Origin: Pohlia nutans
Taxonomy: Eukaryota > Streptophyta > Bryopsida > Bryales > Mniaceae
Direction: 5' to 3'
Length of the DNA stretch: 64,000 nt
Assembly (NCBI GenBank): GCA_022496805.1
Contig: CM040087.1
Coordinates: forward strand, 10,862,001-10,926,000
Shown here: positions 1-11,631 of the stretch, in pieces
Position numbering within the stretch: position 1 is the stretch's first letter
How the letters are laid out: every line of letters begins with the position of its first letter
Position numbers and translations under genes: made by a program
The notes under the pieces: generated by a model
Seen by the model: only the letters and a program-made list of their open reading frames with translations
The model's database searches: none
What the model was told of the DNA's origin: nothing

Positions 1-1778
1 ATTCAAACACACAATGAACAGAATCAAGTCATCCATGGATCATCCTAGGCTTCCAGGGGCCCATGGATGCGGCCTCAAGAACGACCTCGTAGCCGAGGAC
101 GTGCCGTGGTGCACCAAACTCAATCTGATTCAAACACACAATGAACAGAACCGAGTCATCCATGGATAATCCTTGGCTTCCAGGGGCCCATGGATGCGGC
201 CTCAAGAACGTTCTCGTAGCCGAGGACGTCCCATGGTGCACCAAACTCAATCTCATTCAAAAACACAATGAACAGAATCCAGTCATCCATGGATCATCCT
301 AGGCTTCCAGGGGCCCATGGATGAGGCCTCAAGAACGTCCTCGTAGCCGAAGACGTCCCGTGGTGCACCAAACTCATTTTGATTCAAACACACAATGAAC
401 AGAATCGAGTCATCCATGGATGATCCCTGGCTTCCATGGGCGCATGGATGCGGCCTCAAGAACGTCCTCGTAGCCGAAGACGTCCCATGGTGCACCAAAC
501 TCAATCTGATTCAAACACACAATGAACAGAATCGAGTCATCCATCGATGATCCCTGGGTTCGAGGGGCCCATCGATGCAGCCTCAAGAATGTCCTCGTAG
601 CCGAGGACGTCCCATGGTGCACCAAACTCAATCTGATTCAAACACACAATGAACAGAATCCAGTCATCCATGGATAATCGTTGGCTTCCAGGGGCCCATA
701 GATGCGGCCTCAAGAACATCCTCGTAGCCGAGGATGTCCCATGGTGCACGAAACTCATTCTGATTCAAACACACAATGAACACAATCGAGTCATCCATGG
801 ATCATTCTAGGCTTCCATGGGCCCATGGCTGCGGCCTCAAGAACGCCCACGTAGCCGAGGACGTCCCATGGTGCACCAAACTCAATCTGATTCAAACTCA
901 CAATGAACAGAATCGAGTCATCCATGGATTATGTTTGGCTTCCAGAGGCCCATGGATGCGGCCTCAAGAACGTCCTCGTAGCCGAGGACGTCCCATTGTG
1001 CACCAAACTCAATCTGATTCAAACACACAATGAACACAATCGAGTCATCCATGGATCATCGTAGGCTTCCACGGGCCCATGGATGCGGCCTCAAGAACGT
1101 CCTCGTAGCCGAGGACGTCCCATTGTGCACCAAACTCAATCTGATTCAAACACACAATGAACAAAATCGAGTCATCCATGGATCATTCTAGGCTTCCATG
1201 GGCCCATGGATGCGGCCTCAAGAACGTCCTCGTAGCCGAGGACGTCCCATGGTGCACCAAACTCATTCTGATTCAAACACACAATGAACACAATCAAGTC
1301 ATCCATGGATCATTTTTGGCTTCCATGGGCCCATGGATGCGGCCTCAAGAACGTCCTCGTAGCCGAGGACGTCCCATGGAGCACCAAACTCAATCTGATT
1401 CAAACACACAATGAACAGAATCGAGTCATCCATGGATCATCCTAGGCTTCCACGGGCCCATGGATTCGGCCTCAAGAACGTCCTCCTAGCCGAGGACGTC
1501 CCCTCGTGCACCAAACTCAATCTGATTCAAATACACAATGAACAAGATCGAGTCATCCATGGATCATCGTAGGCTTCCACGGGCCCATGGATGCGGCCTC
1601 AAGAACGTCCTTGTAGCCGAGGACGTCCCATGGTGCACCAAACTCAATCTGATTCAAACACACAATGAACAGAATCGAGTCATCCATGGATGATCCCTGG
1701 CTTCCATGGGCGCATGGATGCGGCTTCAAGAACGTCCTTGTAGCCGAAGACGTCCCATGGTGCACCAAACTCAATCTG
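1..1778. repeat. One complete 1778-bp higher-order repeat unit
   Basis: This is the first full 14-monomer block; the next begins at 1779, the third at 3557 and a shorter fourth at 5335. Diagnostic monomers inside the block include one with CCATCGATG (about 541), one with 'gcccacgtagcc' (about 843) and one with 'cctcctagccg' (about 1483). All recur one block later at the same offset. The block start is arbitrary because the window opens inside the array. Confidence 0.93.
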
Positions 1779-4700
1779 ATTCAAACACACAATGAACAGA
1801 ATCAAGTCATCCATGGATCATCCTAGGCTTCCAGGGGCCCATGGATGCGGCCTCAAGAACGACCTCGTAGCCGAGGACGTGCCGTGGTGCACCAAACTCA
1901 ATCTGATTCAAACACACAATGAACAGAACCGAGTCATCCATGGATAATCCTTGGCTTCCAGGGGCCCATGGATGCGGCCTCAAGAACGTTCTCGTAGCCG
2001 AGGACGTCCCATGGTGCACCAAACTCAATCTCATTCAAAAACACAATGAACAGAATCCAGTCATCCATGGATCATCCTAGGCTTCCAGGGGCCCATGGAT
2101 GAGGCCTCAAGAACGTCCTCGTAGCCGAAGACGTCCCGTGGTGCACCAAACTCATTTTGATTCAAACACACAATGAACAGAATCGAGTCATCCATGGATG
2201 ATCCCTGGCTTCCATGGGCGCATGGATGCGGCCTCAAGAACGTCCTCGTAGCCGAAGACGTCCCATGGTGCACCAAACTCAATCTGATTCAAACACACAA
2301 TGAACAGAATCGAGTCATCCATCGATGATCCCTGGGTTCGAGGGGCCCATCGATGCAGCCTCAAGAATGTCCTCGTAGCCGAGGACGTCCCATGGTGCAC
2401 CAAACTCAATCTGATTCAAACACACAATGAACAGAATCCAGTCATCCATGGATAATCGTTGGCTTCCAGGGGCCCATAGATGCGGCCTCAAGAACATCCT
2501 CGTAGCCGAGGATGTCCCATGGTGCACGAAACTCATTCTGATTCAAACACACAATGAACACAATCGAGTCATCCATGGATCATTCTAGGCTTCCATGGGC
2601 CCATGGCTGCGGCCTCAAGAACGCCCACGTAGCCGAGGACGTCCCATGGTGCACCAAACTCAATCTGATTCAAACTCACAATGAACAGAATCGAGTCATC
2701 CATGGATTATGTTTGGCTTCCAGAGGCCCATGGATGCGGCCTCAAGAACGTCCTCGTAGCCGAGGACGTCCCATTGTGCACCAAACTCAATCTGATTCAA
2801 ACACACAATGAACACAATCGAGTCATCCATGGATCATCGTAGGCTTCCACGGGCCCATGGATGCGGCCTCAAGAACGTCCTCGTAGCCGAGGACGTCCCA
2901 TTGTGCACCAAACTCAATCTGATTCAAACACACAATGAACAAAATCGAGTCATCCATGGATCATTCTAGGCTTCCATGGGCCCATGGATGCGGCCTCAAG
3001 AACGTCCTCGTAGCCGAGGACGTCCCATGGTGCACCAAACTCATTCTGATTCAAACACACAATGAACACAATCAAGTCATCCATGGATCATTTTTGGCTT
3101 CCATGGGCCCATGGATGCGGCCTCAAGAACGTCCTCGTAGCCGAGGACGTCCCATGGAGCACCAAACTCAATCTGATTCAAACACACAATGAACAGAATC
3201 GAGTCATCCATGGATCATCCTAGGCTTCCACGGGCCCATGGATTCGGCCTCAAGAACGTCCTCCTAGCCGAGGACGTCCCCTCGTGCACCAAACTCAATC
3301 TGATTCAAATACACAATGAACAAGATCGAGTCATCCATGGATCATCGTAGGCTTCCACGGGCCCATGGATGCGGCCTCAAGAACGTCCTTGTAGCCGAGG
3401 ACGTCCCATGGTGCACCAAACTCAATCTGATTCAAACACACAATGAACAGAATCGAGTCATCCATGGATGATCCCTGGCTTCCATGGGCGCATGGATGCG
3501 GCTTCAAGAACGTCCTTGTAGCCGAAGACGTCCCATGGTGCACCAAACTCAATCTGATTCAAACACACAATGAACAGAATCAAGTCATCCATGGATCATC
3601 CTAGGCTTCCAGGGGCCCATGGATGCGGCCTCAAGAACGACCTCGTAGCCGAGGACGTGCCGTGGTGCACCAAACTCAATCTGATTCAAACACACAATGA
3701 ACAGAACCGAGTCATCCATGGATAATCCTTGGCTTCCAGGGGCCCATGGATGCGGCCTCAAGAACGTTCTCGTAGCCGAGGACGTCCCATGGTGCACCAA
3801 ACTCAATCTCATTCAAAAACACAATGAACAGAATCCAGTCATCCATGGATCATCCTAGGCTTCCAGGGGCCCATGGATGAGGCCTCAAGAACGTCCTCGT
3901 AGCCGAAGACGTCCCGTGGTGCACCAAACTCATTTTGATTCAAACACACAATGAACAGAATCGAGTCATCCATGGATGATCCCTGGCTTCCATGGGCGCA
4001 TGGATGCGGCCTCAAGAACGTCCTCGTAGCCGAAGACGTCCCATGGTGCACCAAACTCAATCTGATTCAAACACACAATGAACAGAATCGAGTCATCCAT
4101 CGATGATCCCTGGGTTCGAGGGGCCCATCGATGCAGCCTCAAGAATGTCCTCGTAGCCGAGGACGTCCCATGGTGCACCAAACTCAATCTGATTCAAACA
4201 CACAATGAACAGAATCCAGTCATCCATGGATAATCGTTGGCTTCCAGGGGCCCATAGATGCGGCCTCAAGAACATCCTCGTAGCCGAGGATGTCCCATGG
4301 TGCACGAAACTCATTCTGATTCAAACACACAATGAACACAATCGAGTCATCCATGGATCATTCTAGGCTTCCATGGGCCCATGGCTGCGGCCTCAAGAAC
4401 GCCCACGTAGCCGAGGACGTCCCATGGTGCACCAAACTCAATCTGATTCAAACTCACAATGAACAGAATCGAGTCATCCATGGATTATGTTTGGCTTCCA
4501 GAGGCCCATGGATGCGGCCTCAAGAACGTCCTCGTAGCCGAGGACGTCCCATTGTGCACCAAACTCAATCTGATTCAAACACACAATGAACACAATCCAG
4601 TCATCCATGGATCATCGTAGGCTTCCACGGGCCCATGGATGCGGCCTCAAGAACGTCCTCGTAGCCGAGGACGTCCCATTGTGCACCAAACTCAATCTGA

Positions 4701-6556
4701 TTCAAACACACAATGAACAAAATCGAGTCATCCATGGATCATTCTAGGCTTCCATGGGCCCATGGATGCGGCCTCAAGAACGTCCTCGTAGCCGAGGACG
4801 TCCCATGGTGCACCAAACTCATTCTGATTCAAACACACAATGAACACAATCAAGTCATCCATGGATCATTTTTGGCTTCCATGGGCCCATGGATGCGGCC
4901 TCAAGAACGTCCTCGTAGCCGAGGACGTCCCATGGAGCACCAAACTCAATCTGATTCAAACACACAATGAACAGAATCGAGTCATCCATGGATCATCCTA
5001 GGCTTCCACGGGCCCATGGATTCGGCCTCAAGAACGTCCTCCTAGCCGAGGACGTCCCCTCGTGCACCAAACTCAATCTGATTCAAATACACAATGAACA
5101 AGATCGAGTCATCCATGGATCATCGTAGGCTTCCACGGGCCCATGGATGCGGCCTCAAGAACGTCCTTGTAGCCGAGGACGTCCCATGGTGCACCAAACT
5201 CAATCTGATTCAAACACACAATGAACAGAATCGAGTCATCCATGGATGATCCCTGGCTTCCATGGGCGCATGGATGCGGCTTCAAGAACGTCCTTGTAGC
5301 CGAAGACGTCCCATGGTGCACCAAACTCAATCTGATTCAAACACACAATGAACAGAATCAAGTCATCCATGGATCATCCTAGGCTTCCAGGGGCCCATGG
5401 ATGCGGCCTCAAGAACGACCTCGTAGCCGAGGACGTGCCGTGGTGCACCAAACTCAATCTGATTCAAACACACAATGAACAGAACCGAGTCATCCATGGA
5501 TAATCCTTGGCTTCCAGGGGCCCATGGATGCGGCCTCAAGAACGTTCTCGTAGCCGAGGACGTCCCATGGTGCACCAAACTCAATCTCATTCAAAAACAC
5601 AATGAACAGAATCCAGTCATCCATGGATCATCCTAGGCTTCCAGGGGCCCATGGATGAGGCCTCAAGAACGTCCTCGTAGCCGAAGACGTCCCGTGGTGC
5701 ACCAAACTCATTTTGATTCAAACACACAATGAACAGAATCGAGTCATCCATGGATGATCCCTGGCTTCCATGGGCGCATGGATGCGGCCTCAAGAACGTC
5801 CTCGTAGCCGAAGACGTCCCATGGTGCACCAAACTCAATCTCATTCAAACACACAATGAACAGAATCGAGTCATCCATGGATGATCCCTGGGTTCGAGGG
5901 GCCCATCGATGCAGCCTCAAGAATGTCCTCGTAGCCGAGGACGTCCCATGGTGCACCAAACTCAATCTGATTCAAACACACAATGAACAGAATCCAGTCA
6001 TCCATGGATAATCGTTGGCTTCCAGGGGCCCATAGATGCGGCCTCAAGAACATCCTCGTAGCCGAGGATGTCCCATGGTGCACGAAACTCATTCTGATTC
6101 AAACACACAATGAACACAATCGAGTCATCCATGGATCATTCTAGGCTTCCATGGGCCCATGGCTGCGGCCTCAAGAACGCCCACGTAGCCGAGGACGTCC
6201 CATGGTGCACCAAACTCAATCTGATTCAAACTCACAATGAACAGAATCGAGTCATCCATGGATTATGTTTGGCTTCCAGAGGCCCATGGATGCGGCCTCA
6301 AGAACGTCCTCGTAGCCGAGGACGTCCCATTGTGCACCAAACTCAATCTGATTCAAACACACAATGAACACAATCGAGTCATCCATGGATCATCGTAGGC
6401 TTCCACGGGCCCATGGATGCGGCCTCAAGAACGTCCTCGTAGCCGAGGACGTCCCATTGTGCACCAAACTCAATCTGATTCAAACACACAATGAACACAA
6501 TCGAGTCATCCATGGATCATCGTAGGCTTCCACGGGCCCATGGATGCGGCCTCATG
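1..6556. repeat. 127-bp satellite array 1, 14-mer higher-order repeat
   Basis: About 51 head-to-tail monomers of 127 bp run without a gap from the window edge. Whole blocks recur at exactly 1778 bp (14 x 127), so positions near 29, 1807, 3585 and 5363 match almost base for base while neighbouring monomers differ clearly. This is a higher-order repeat present about 3.7 times. Block copies differ by only a few bases: for example 4591-4600 has a C where the earlier copies have G in the 'cacaatcgag' motif, and block 4 differs near 5836 and 5878. Each monomer has the dyad GTCCTCGTAGCCGAGGAC or a close variant, CCATGG motifs, and a conserved 'gattcaaacacacaatgaac' stretch. Because 127 is not a multiple of 3, the many 73-85 residue open frames are artefacts. 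The array is cut by the window start, so its true length is unknown. Confidence 0.97.
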
Positions 6557-6561
6557 AACGT

Positions 6562-8319
6562 TGTCGTGATGGAAATGCTTCCATCGTGTACATATATGCT
6601 CTAAGCTTTGTATTTTCAATGAATGGAGTAGCGGAATGAAAATAGTACATATAGTTTGTCTTTCGTTTTAATTAAATCATCAAAGGATTAGGTGGTTTGA
6701 AAGGTGTGAATAGGAAGGGGGGAAAAAGTACCTTCTTTGAAGCTTCAAAGGGGAGCATGGGCATATGTGCCCCACCGCCACCTTTGATTGGATAAGATTT
6801 AGTGAGGTCTTTGGGTTTTGAAGATTGTCGGGAGTTTTTTTGTGTGTGTGAATAGTGAGAGTTTTGAAGGCAGAATTTCGACTTGATGTAGCTCATTGAG
6901 CAAGACTTTGTTTAAATTGAAATTTTGAGAGATTGTTCCTTGTAATGAGACCTTTCCGAATTGATCTTATAAGTTGAATTTAAAATTGTATTGCAAAAGT
7001 TGTGAAGGTTGGAAGTTTGTGGAAACCCTTGGCCGTCCATTGAGAGGGCAGAGGTTTCGACGAGCCACAACTTTTGTTGTGTGTATCAACTTGCTTTGCA
7101 ATTTTGAGAGTGTATGTATCATTGTAATAGCTTTCCAAAAAGTTATTACTTTTATGATTTGGAGTTCCGAGGAGGAAGTTATGAAGGTGTGAAGGCTTGG
7201 AGGTTGACTGCCTTTGGAAAGAAGGAAGCTAAGACTTCGAGGACCATAACTTTTGGTCACTGTGATAATTTCTTTTGAAATCTACAGGAATAATAGCCTA
7301 TGAGATTAGCTCTTCAGATTGCTATCGTTCAATCTATTTGAAGTTTTATTGAAGGAGTTGTTGTGTGTTGAAGTTGAGAGGTTGAAACTCTCTAAAAATA
7401 AAGAGACCGAAACTTTGATTAGCCATAACTTATGGACAGAGTTTAGGGTTTCTATAAAAATTATACATATTGTAGTAGCTTGCATTAGCTTTCCAAAATG
7501 CTATTGCACTTGTATGTAAGAGCTTTAGATCAAAAGTTATGAAGATATAAAGAGGCGGAGGTTGGTTGTCAAAAGAAAAATAAAGCTTCCACTTTGCTCT
7601 CTTTTAACTTTTGGACAGTAACTTAGATTCAATTGAAATTTTTAGGAGTGTTAGTTTGTTGTTTTAGCTTTTCAAAAAGCTATTATACTTAGCTTTTGGA
7701 GACTTGAGCCATCTGTAGCATCAATTAGAAGCTCGCAGCCACAATAGAAGATTGCCTTGAAGGTTTCTTTGTGTTTTTAAACACTTTGAGACTTTAAAGG
7801 ACGAAGATTTGAAGACTTCAAGACAAGAAGACGAGAACATTTGTGTGTTGTGGCTTGTGGCTCGTTGTCTTTTATTGTTGTTCCTAGCCGGTTTTGGAGG
7901 CTCGTTGTTTTTTATTGTTATTCCCAGCCGGTTTTGGAGGCTAGTTGTTTTCAATTCTGTTTTGTAAACTTTGTTGCGGCGAAGTGGGATTGATCACCCA
8001 CACGGTCTTGTTTATGTTGTTCCCACCAGTGAGGCACGTTTGCTGGTCACCGTGGGTTTGAAATTTAGGAGCCATCTTTCGGACGGTTTCAGCTCGTGGT
8101 CTGGCCGTCCCGTTTTACCCGTCCGAGGCCCGTGGTTTCTTATTACCCCACCCTTACCCTTAAACCTTTTAGAGCCATTGCAGGATAGGACTGAGAAGAG
8201 ATTTGAAGATTTGAAGAGTACAAGAATTAAAGACAAGACCGATCTCCCAAGCTATCTGGTCATCGTGTCGCAACCAGATTCCCCGCGAATTTTCAGAGCG
8301 CGCTCCTCTCTACCCGACA
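6562..8319. mobile_element. Insertion inside a satellite monomer, probably a solo LTR
   Basis: The satellite stops inside a monomer at 6557-6562 and resumes at 8319-8324 at the same monomer point, so the monomer was split without loss. The intervening ~1.76 kb starts TGTCG and ends CGACA (TG...CA termini) and is flanked on both sides by ACGT within a shared AACGTT. The 10 bases across each junction, AACGTTGTCG and CGACAACGTT, are exact reverse complements. No gag-pol reading frame is present. The interior has degenerate ~240-bp repeats around 'cataacttttgg' and 'agctttccaaaa' (about 7060-7700) and a ~57-bp tandem repeat at 7850-7950. These traits fit a solo LTR. A non-autonomous DNA element with 6-bp duplications is the alternative. 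Confidence 0.65.
7850..7950. repeat. 57-bp tandem repeat inside the inserted element
   Basis: Two to three copies of a unit with 'ggctcgttgt', a T-rich stretch, 'attgttattcc' and 'agccggttttgga' follow one another, the last diverging to 'ggctagttg'. It belongs to the 6562-8319 insertion and has no coding potential. Confidence 0.7.
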
Positions 8320-9437
8320 ACGTTCTCGTAGCCGAGGACGTGCCGTGGTGCACCAAACTCAATCTGATTCAAACACACAATGAACAGAATCGAGTCATCC
8401 ATGGATGATCCCTGGCTTCGAGGGGCCCATGGATGCGGCCTCAAGAACGTCCTAGTAGCCGAGGACGTCCCATTGTGCACCAAACTCAATCTCATTCAAA
8501 CACACAATGAACAGAATCCAGTCATCCATGGATAATCCTTGGCTTCCAGGGGCCCATGGATGCGGCCTCAAGAACGTCCTCGTAGCCGAAGACGTCCCGT
8601 GGTGCACCAAACTCAATCTGATTCAAACACACAATGAACAGAAATGAGTCATCCATGGATTATCCTTGGCTTCCAGGGGCCCATGGATGCGGCCTCAAGA
8701 ACGTCCTCGTAGCCGAGGACGTCCCATGGTGCACCAAACTCATTCTGATTCAAACACACAATGAACACAATCAAGTCATCCATGGATCATTTTTGGCTTC
8801 CATGGGCCCATGGATGCGGCCTCAAGAACGTCCTCGTAGCCGAGGACGTCCCATGGAGCACCAAACTCAATCTGATTCAAACACACAATGAACAGAATCG
8901 AGTCATCCATGGATCATCCTAGGCTTCCACGGGCCCATAGATTCGGCCTCAAGAACGTCCTCGTAGCCGTGGACGTCCCCTCGTGCACCAAACTCAATCT
9001 GATTCAAACACACAATGAACAGAATCGAGTCATCCATGGATCATCGTAGGCTTCCAGGGGCCCATGGATGCGGCCTCAAAAACGTTCTCGTAGCCGAGGA
9101 CGTCCCGTGGTGCACGAAACTCAATCTGATTCAATCACACAATGAACAGAATCGAGTCATCCATGGATAATCCTTGGCTTCCAGGGGCCCATGGATGCGG
9201 CCTCAAGAACGTCCTCGTAGCCGAGGACGTCCCATGGTGCACCAAACTCAATCTGATTCAAACACACAATGAACAGAATCCAGTCATCCATGGATAATCG
9301 TTGGCTTCCAGGGGCCCATGGATGCGGCCTCAAGAACGTCCTCGTAGCCGAGGACGTTCCATGGTGCACCAATCTCAATCTGATTCAAACACACAATGAA
9401 CAGAATCAACTCATCCATGGATTATCCTTGGGCGGAG
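8319..9437. repeat. Satellite array 1, continuation after the insertion
   Basis: About nine further 127-bp monomers of the same family. Single monomers match variants in the 14-mer block; for example 8704-8890 matches the pair at 1227-1413. The block order is not cleanly maintained, and some monomers (8634, 9009-9100) carry private changes. The array therefore looks more degenerate towards its edge. It ends inside a monomer at about 9437, just after 'catccatggattatccttggg'. Confidence 0.93.
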
Positions 9438-9581
9438 GAATTCCTACTTGCCCCCATAGAAAAAAATAATCAATCACTCGACACACGAAAAAAAACCTCC
9501 GTAGAGTATTCTGAACATCGGTTTCGTTACCTCAGTCCCATTCTCGTTACAATCCGCCGGCGGTTCGTCCTGCTCATCATT
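9438..9581. other. Array edge, no gene seen
   Basis: This short A-rich then mixed stretch follows the last partial monomer. A forward open frame runs from the satellite through this segment to 9878, but it starts inside satellite DNA and has a composition expected of the antisense of the acidic frame below. I see no gene here. Confidence 0.6.
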
Positions 9582-9902
9582 TTACTGCTCTCTTTCCTCG
9601 GTCGAGCCATGGCCATTGTTGCCCTGGTCCTCAGTTGCTTGCGCGCTCCCAGAGTCACGATCGTCTTCCGCTGCCTTTCCGGACTCGACCTCGTCTTGGG
9701 CTTCGTCCTCCGCATCCTCGGCATCGTCCTCGCCTTCCCCGGATTCGGCATCGCCATTGCATTGGTCGGGGTTAACGTTCGACTCTGGCAACTCGTCCAC
9801 GCCACCAAGATCTACCGATGGTCCATCAAGGATAGTCCGTCTCATCTTCTGAGCATCCGCCCCCACTGCTTCGACTGACGCGTCTCGCCCCTGCGGCTCC
9901 AT
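9582..9902 (-). CDS. Hypothetical acidic protein, uncertain gene
   Basis: A 106-residue frame reads from an ATG at 9902 down to a stop at 9582. The product is very acidic and Glu/Asp/Ala-rich (many GED, EDAED and DEAQDE-like runs) and looks disordered. I recognise no family. The block 9520-9920 is clearly more GC-rich than its surroundings, and both strands are open across it, which weakens the case for coding. It lies 734 bp downstream of the end of the minus-strand gene at 10636-11112 and in the same direction, so it could be a further exon of that gene or a separate fragment. Confidence 0.3.
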   Translation of the reverse strand: MEPQGRDASVEAVGADAQKMRRTILDGPSVDLGGVDELPESNVNPDQCNGDAESGEGEDDAEDAEDEAQDEVESGKAAEDDRDSGSAQATEDQGNNGHGSTEEREQ

Positions 9903-10635
9903 CACGAATTCTCTCAGTCACACGCTCAATTCAAATTGTAGGTTGGCGGGGAGTCAAATGCAATAACGAGCACTAGGGTACAGTGCCCGATGACCTACGG
10001 CGCCCAAAGCCGCTAAGCCCATCTACATCCTCGGTTCCATGGATGCCCAGTTGGCTGTTATACTGGCCCCATTGCCTCTACTGGCCACATTGTCTCTCCA
10101 GGCCCCTAAACCCCCTTACGTCCTTGACTCCATGAATGCATCCTCGGTTTCATGGATATCAATTTCAACCGTAATTTTTTGTTTACCTTCAGTGGAAGGC
10201 ACAATATATTATGAAAACGCCCAGCCGCAAAAAAAATTGTTACCGGATAAAAGCTGGATTTTTAATAATCAGTTTCAAAAGTTAACCTGCCGGAAATGAT
10301 ATGAGTTCATTAAGTAGTTGGTCGAAAACATCAACTACAGAGTCAATGAATTATTGTAAAAAATAAATTATGAAATCGTCAAGCCTCAGAAAAAATAAGG
10401 TTACTTGTTAATTGCCGAATATTTAATAAATAGTTTTGAAATTGCCGACATACATTGTTTAAACGTCTACTATACATTCGACATGGAAGTGTCGACACTG
10501 CCTACTACGTTATTAACTTAACCCCACAGTAGATGTCCAAACTTTCCTATCTTCAAGGGTTGGCAAATTGGAATTATAGATATGAAGCTCTTCACGATAC
10601 GACTACGACCAAGCTTCACAAGACACTTCGAACAT
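9903..10635. other. Intergenic, decayed satellite-edge motifs
   Basis: No credible gene. Short motifs such as 'catcctcggttccatggatg' (about 10026) and 'catcctcggtttcatgg' (about 10139) resemble the decayed edge repeats at 15720 and 19335. This suggests an old satellite border. The rest (10200-10630) is AT-rich and featureless by eye. Confidence 0.5.
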
Positions 10636-11112
10636 TCATAGATTCCAACTCCACCCAATTACCTCCGTATGTTCGCCACCATTCTTGATTTCCGTATCTT
10701 CGTCTGCAATCTTGAATTGATCCTTACTGTAGTTGTTGTCAAGCCAGGACCGGACGTTCATATTTGAACGGCTGCGATCGACTTTCCTTGTTTTTCGCTG
10801 ATGATCAGCCATTAGATCGACTATGTCCAAAGGCAAAGTTTCTCCTAATTCCGTGCGCTCTCGGTCCTCTTCAATTCCCTCGTCAATTGAACCTAGCGTT
10901 AGTTTGTTGATGCTACGATGCTTTCTACTCTTCAATCCTACGTCGTCAACATCCACCTCAGGTTGCTTTCTAGGAGTACCTAGAAGCAAGCTCTCGAGCT
11001 TCAACCTTTTGGCTTCCTTTCTTCGCTTTGCCTTGCCGCCACTAAAGTCCGTCTGAACACGTCTCCTCTTCTTCTTTGGTGTCACGTTCTTCGAAGGTGC
11101 TGCTTGCTTCAT
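10636..11112 (-). CDS. Small basic nuclear-type protein, partner of the MULE gene
   Basis: A 158-residue frame with an ATG at 11112. The first 40 residues are strongly basic with KKKRRR (about 13-18) and a KAKRRKEAKR cluster (about 27-36), typical of nuclear localisation signals. The rest is mixed and charged. A segment near residues 88-110 (LGETLPLDIVDLMAD then RKTRKV) resembles the C-terminus of the 21042-21440 product (LGKMSTVRLIDSYN then NVTRRP) in spacing of L-G, I/V-D and T-R. It is divergent from the transposase gene, with 519 bp between the start codons, a layout repeated at 19791-21440. I do not recognise the family. An accessory protein of the element is an inference. Confidence 0.5.
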   Translation of the reverse strand: MKQAAPSKNVTPKKKRRRVQTDFSGGKAKRRKEAKRLKLESLLLGTPRKQPEVDVDDVGLKSRKHRSINKLTLGSIDEGIEEDRERTELGETLPLDIVDLMADHQRKTRKVDRSRSNMNVRSWLDNNYSKDQFKIADEDTEIKNGGEHTEVIGWSWNL

Positions 11113-11631
11113 GTGTACCCTACAACAATCTCGTCCTCTCTCATTCTATCACATTCTATCTCATTGCAGCGGTTCTCTACATTGATCTAGTTTAGTCACG
11201 CACAAGATATATACTCAAAGCTGGGGAATCAAATTGTTCCAGAAGATGCGAAATAATGCCAGGCCCATGTGCTCGTGTCTATGACCGTGCTGTTATAATT
11301 CTGTACTGACACATTTCAAAAAGTTCCGCAATTCCTACATCTTAAGAGATCGGCGAAATCTAAATGTAACCCCTTTTTCTAAACAGGTCTGTCCTCAATC
11401 GAATGTTTGCAAATTAAGAGAATGCTTAGTTGGGGTGTTGAGAATTTCGGTTGCAACCTTAAGTTGGTGTTTGGACTACAATGATTGAGTCAGTGATGAA
11501 CGCATTCATCAACATTAGTTCTCAAAACTATTGATTCCAACATCCTCCAAGCATCCACAATTCAGTATTTTATCGTCAAAACCTTCCAGTCTGAACAATC
11601 CTCGCATTCTTCGATCTAGGCGATCTTTGTC
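11113..11631. promoter_or_regulatory. Shared intergenic region between divergent genes
   Basis: The 519 bp between two outward-facing start codons must contain both 5' leaders and probably a bidirectional promoter. No convincing TATA box or long terminal inverted repeat was seen by eye. Its length is close to the 507 bp between the related pair at 20534 and 21042. Confidence 0.4.

Noticed and set aside
1..6556. Dozens of 73-85 residue frames on both strands in array 1
   Set aside because: They recur at 127-bp steps across different monomers and are by-products of the satellite sequence; 127 is not a multiple of 3 and no frame extends.
7971..8408. 145-residue plus-strand frame
   Set aside because: It runs from the inserted element into satellite DNA across an insertion boundary, so it is not a gene.
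1..9437. Regular repeats that might suggest a CRISPR array
   Set aside because: The whole 127-bp unit is repeated without unique spacers, and the genes are eukaryotic with introns.
9396..9878. 160-residue plus-strand frame at the array edge
   Set aside because: It starts inside a satellite monomer and overlaps the antisense acidic frame. Its hydrophobic appearance follows from reading the complement of acidic codons.
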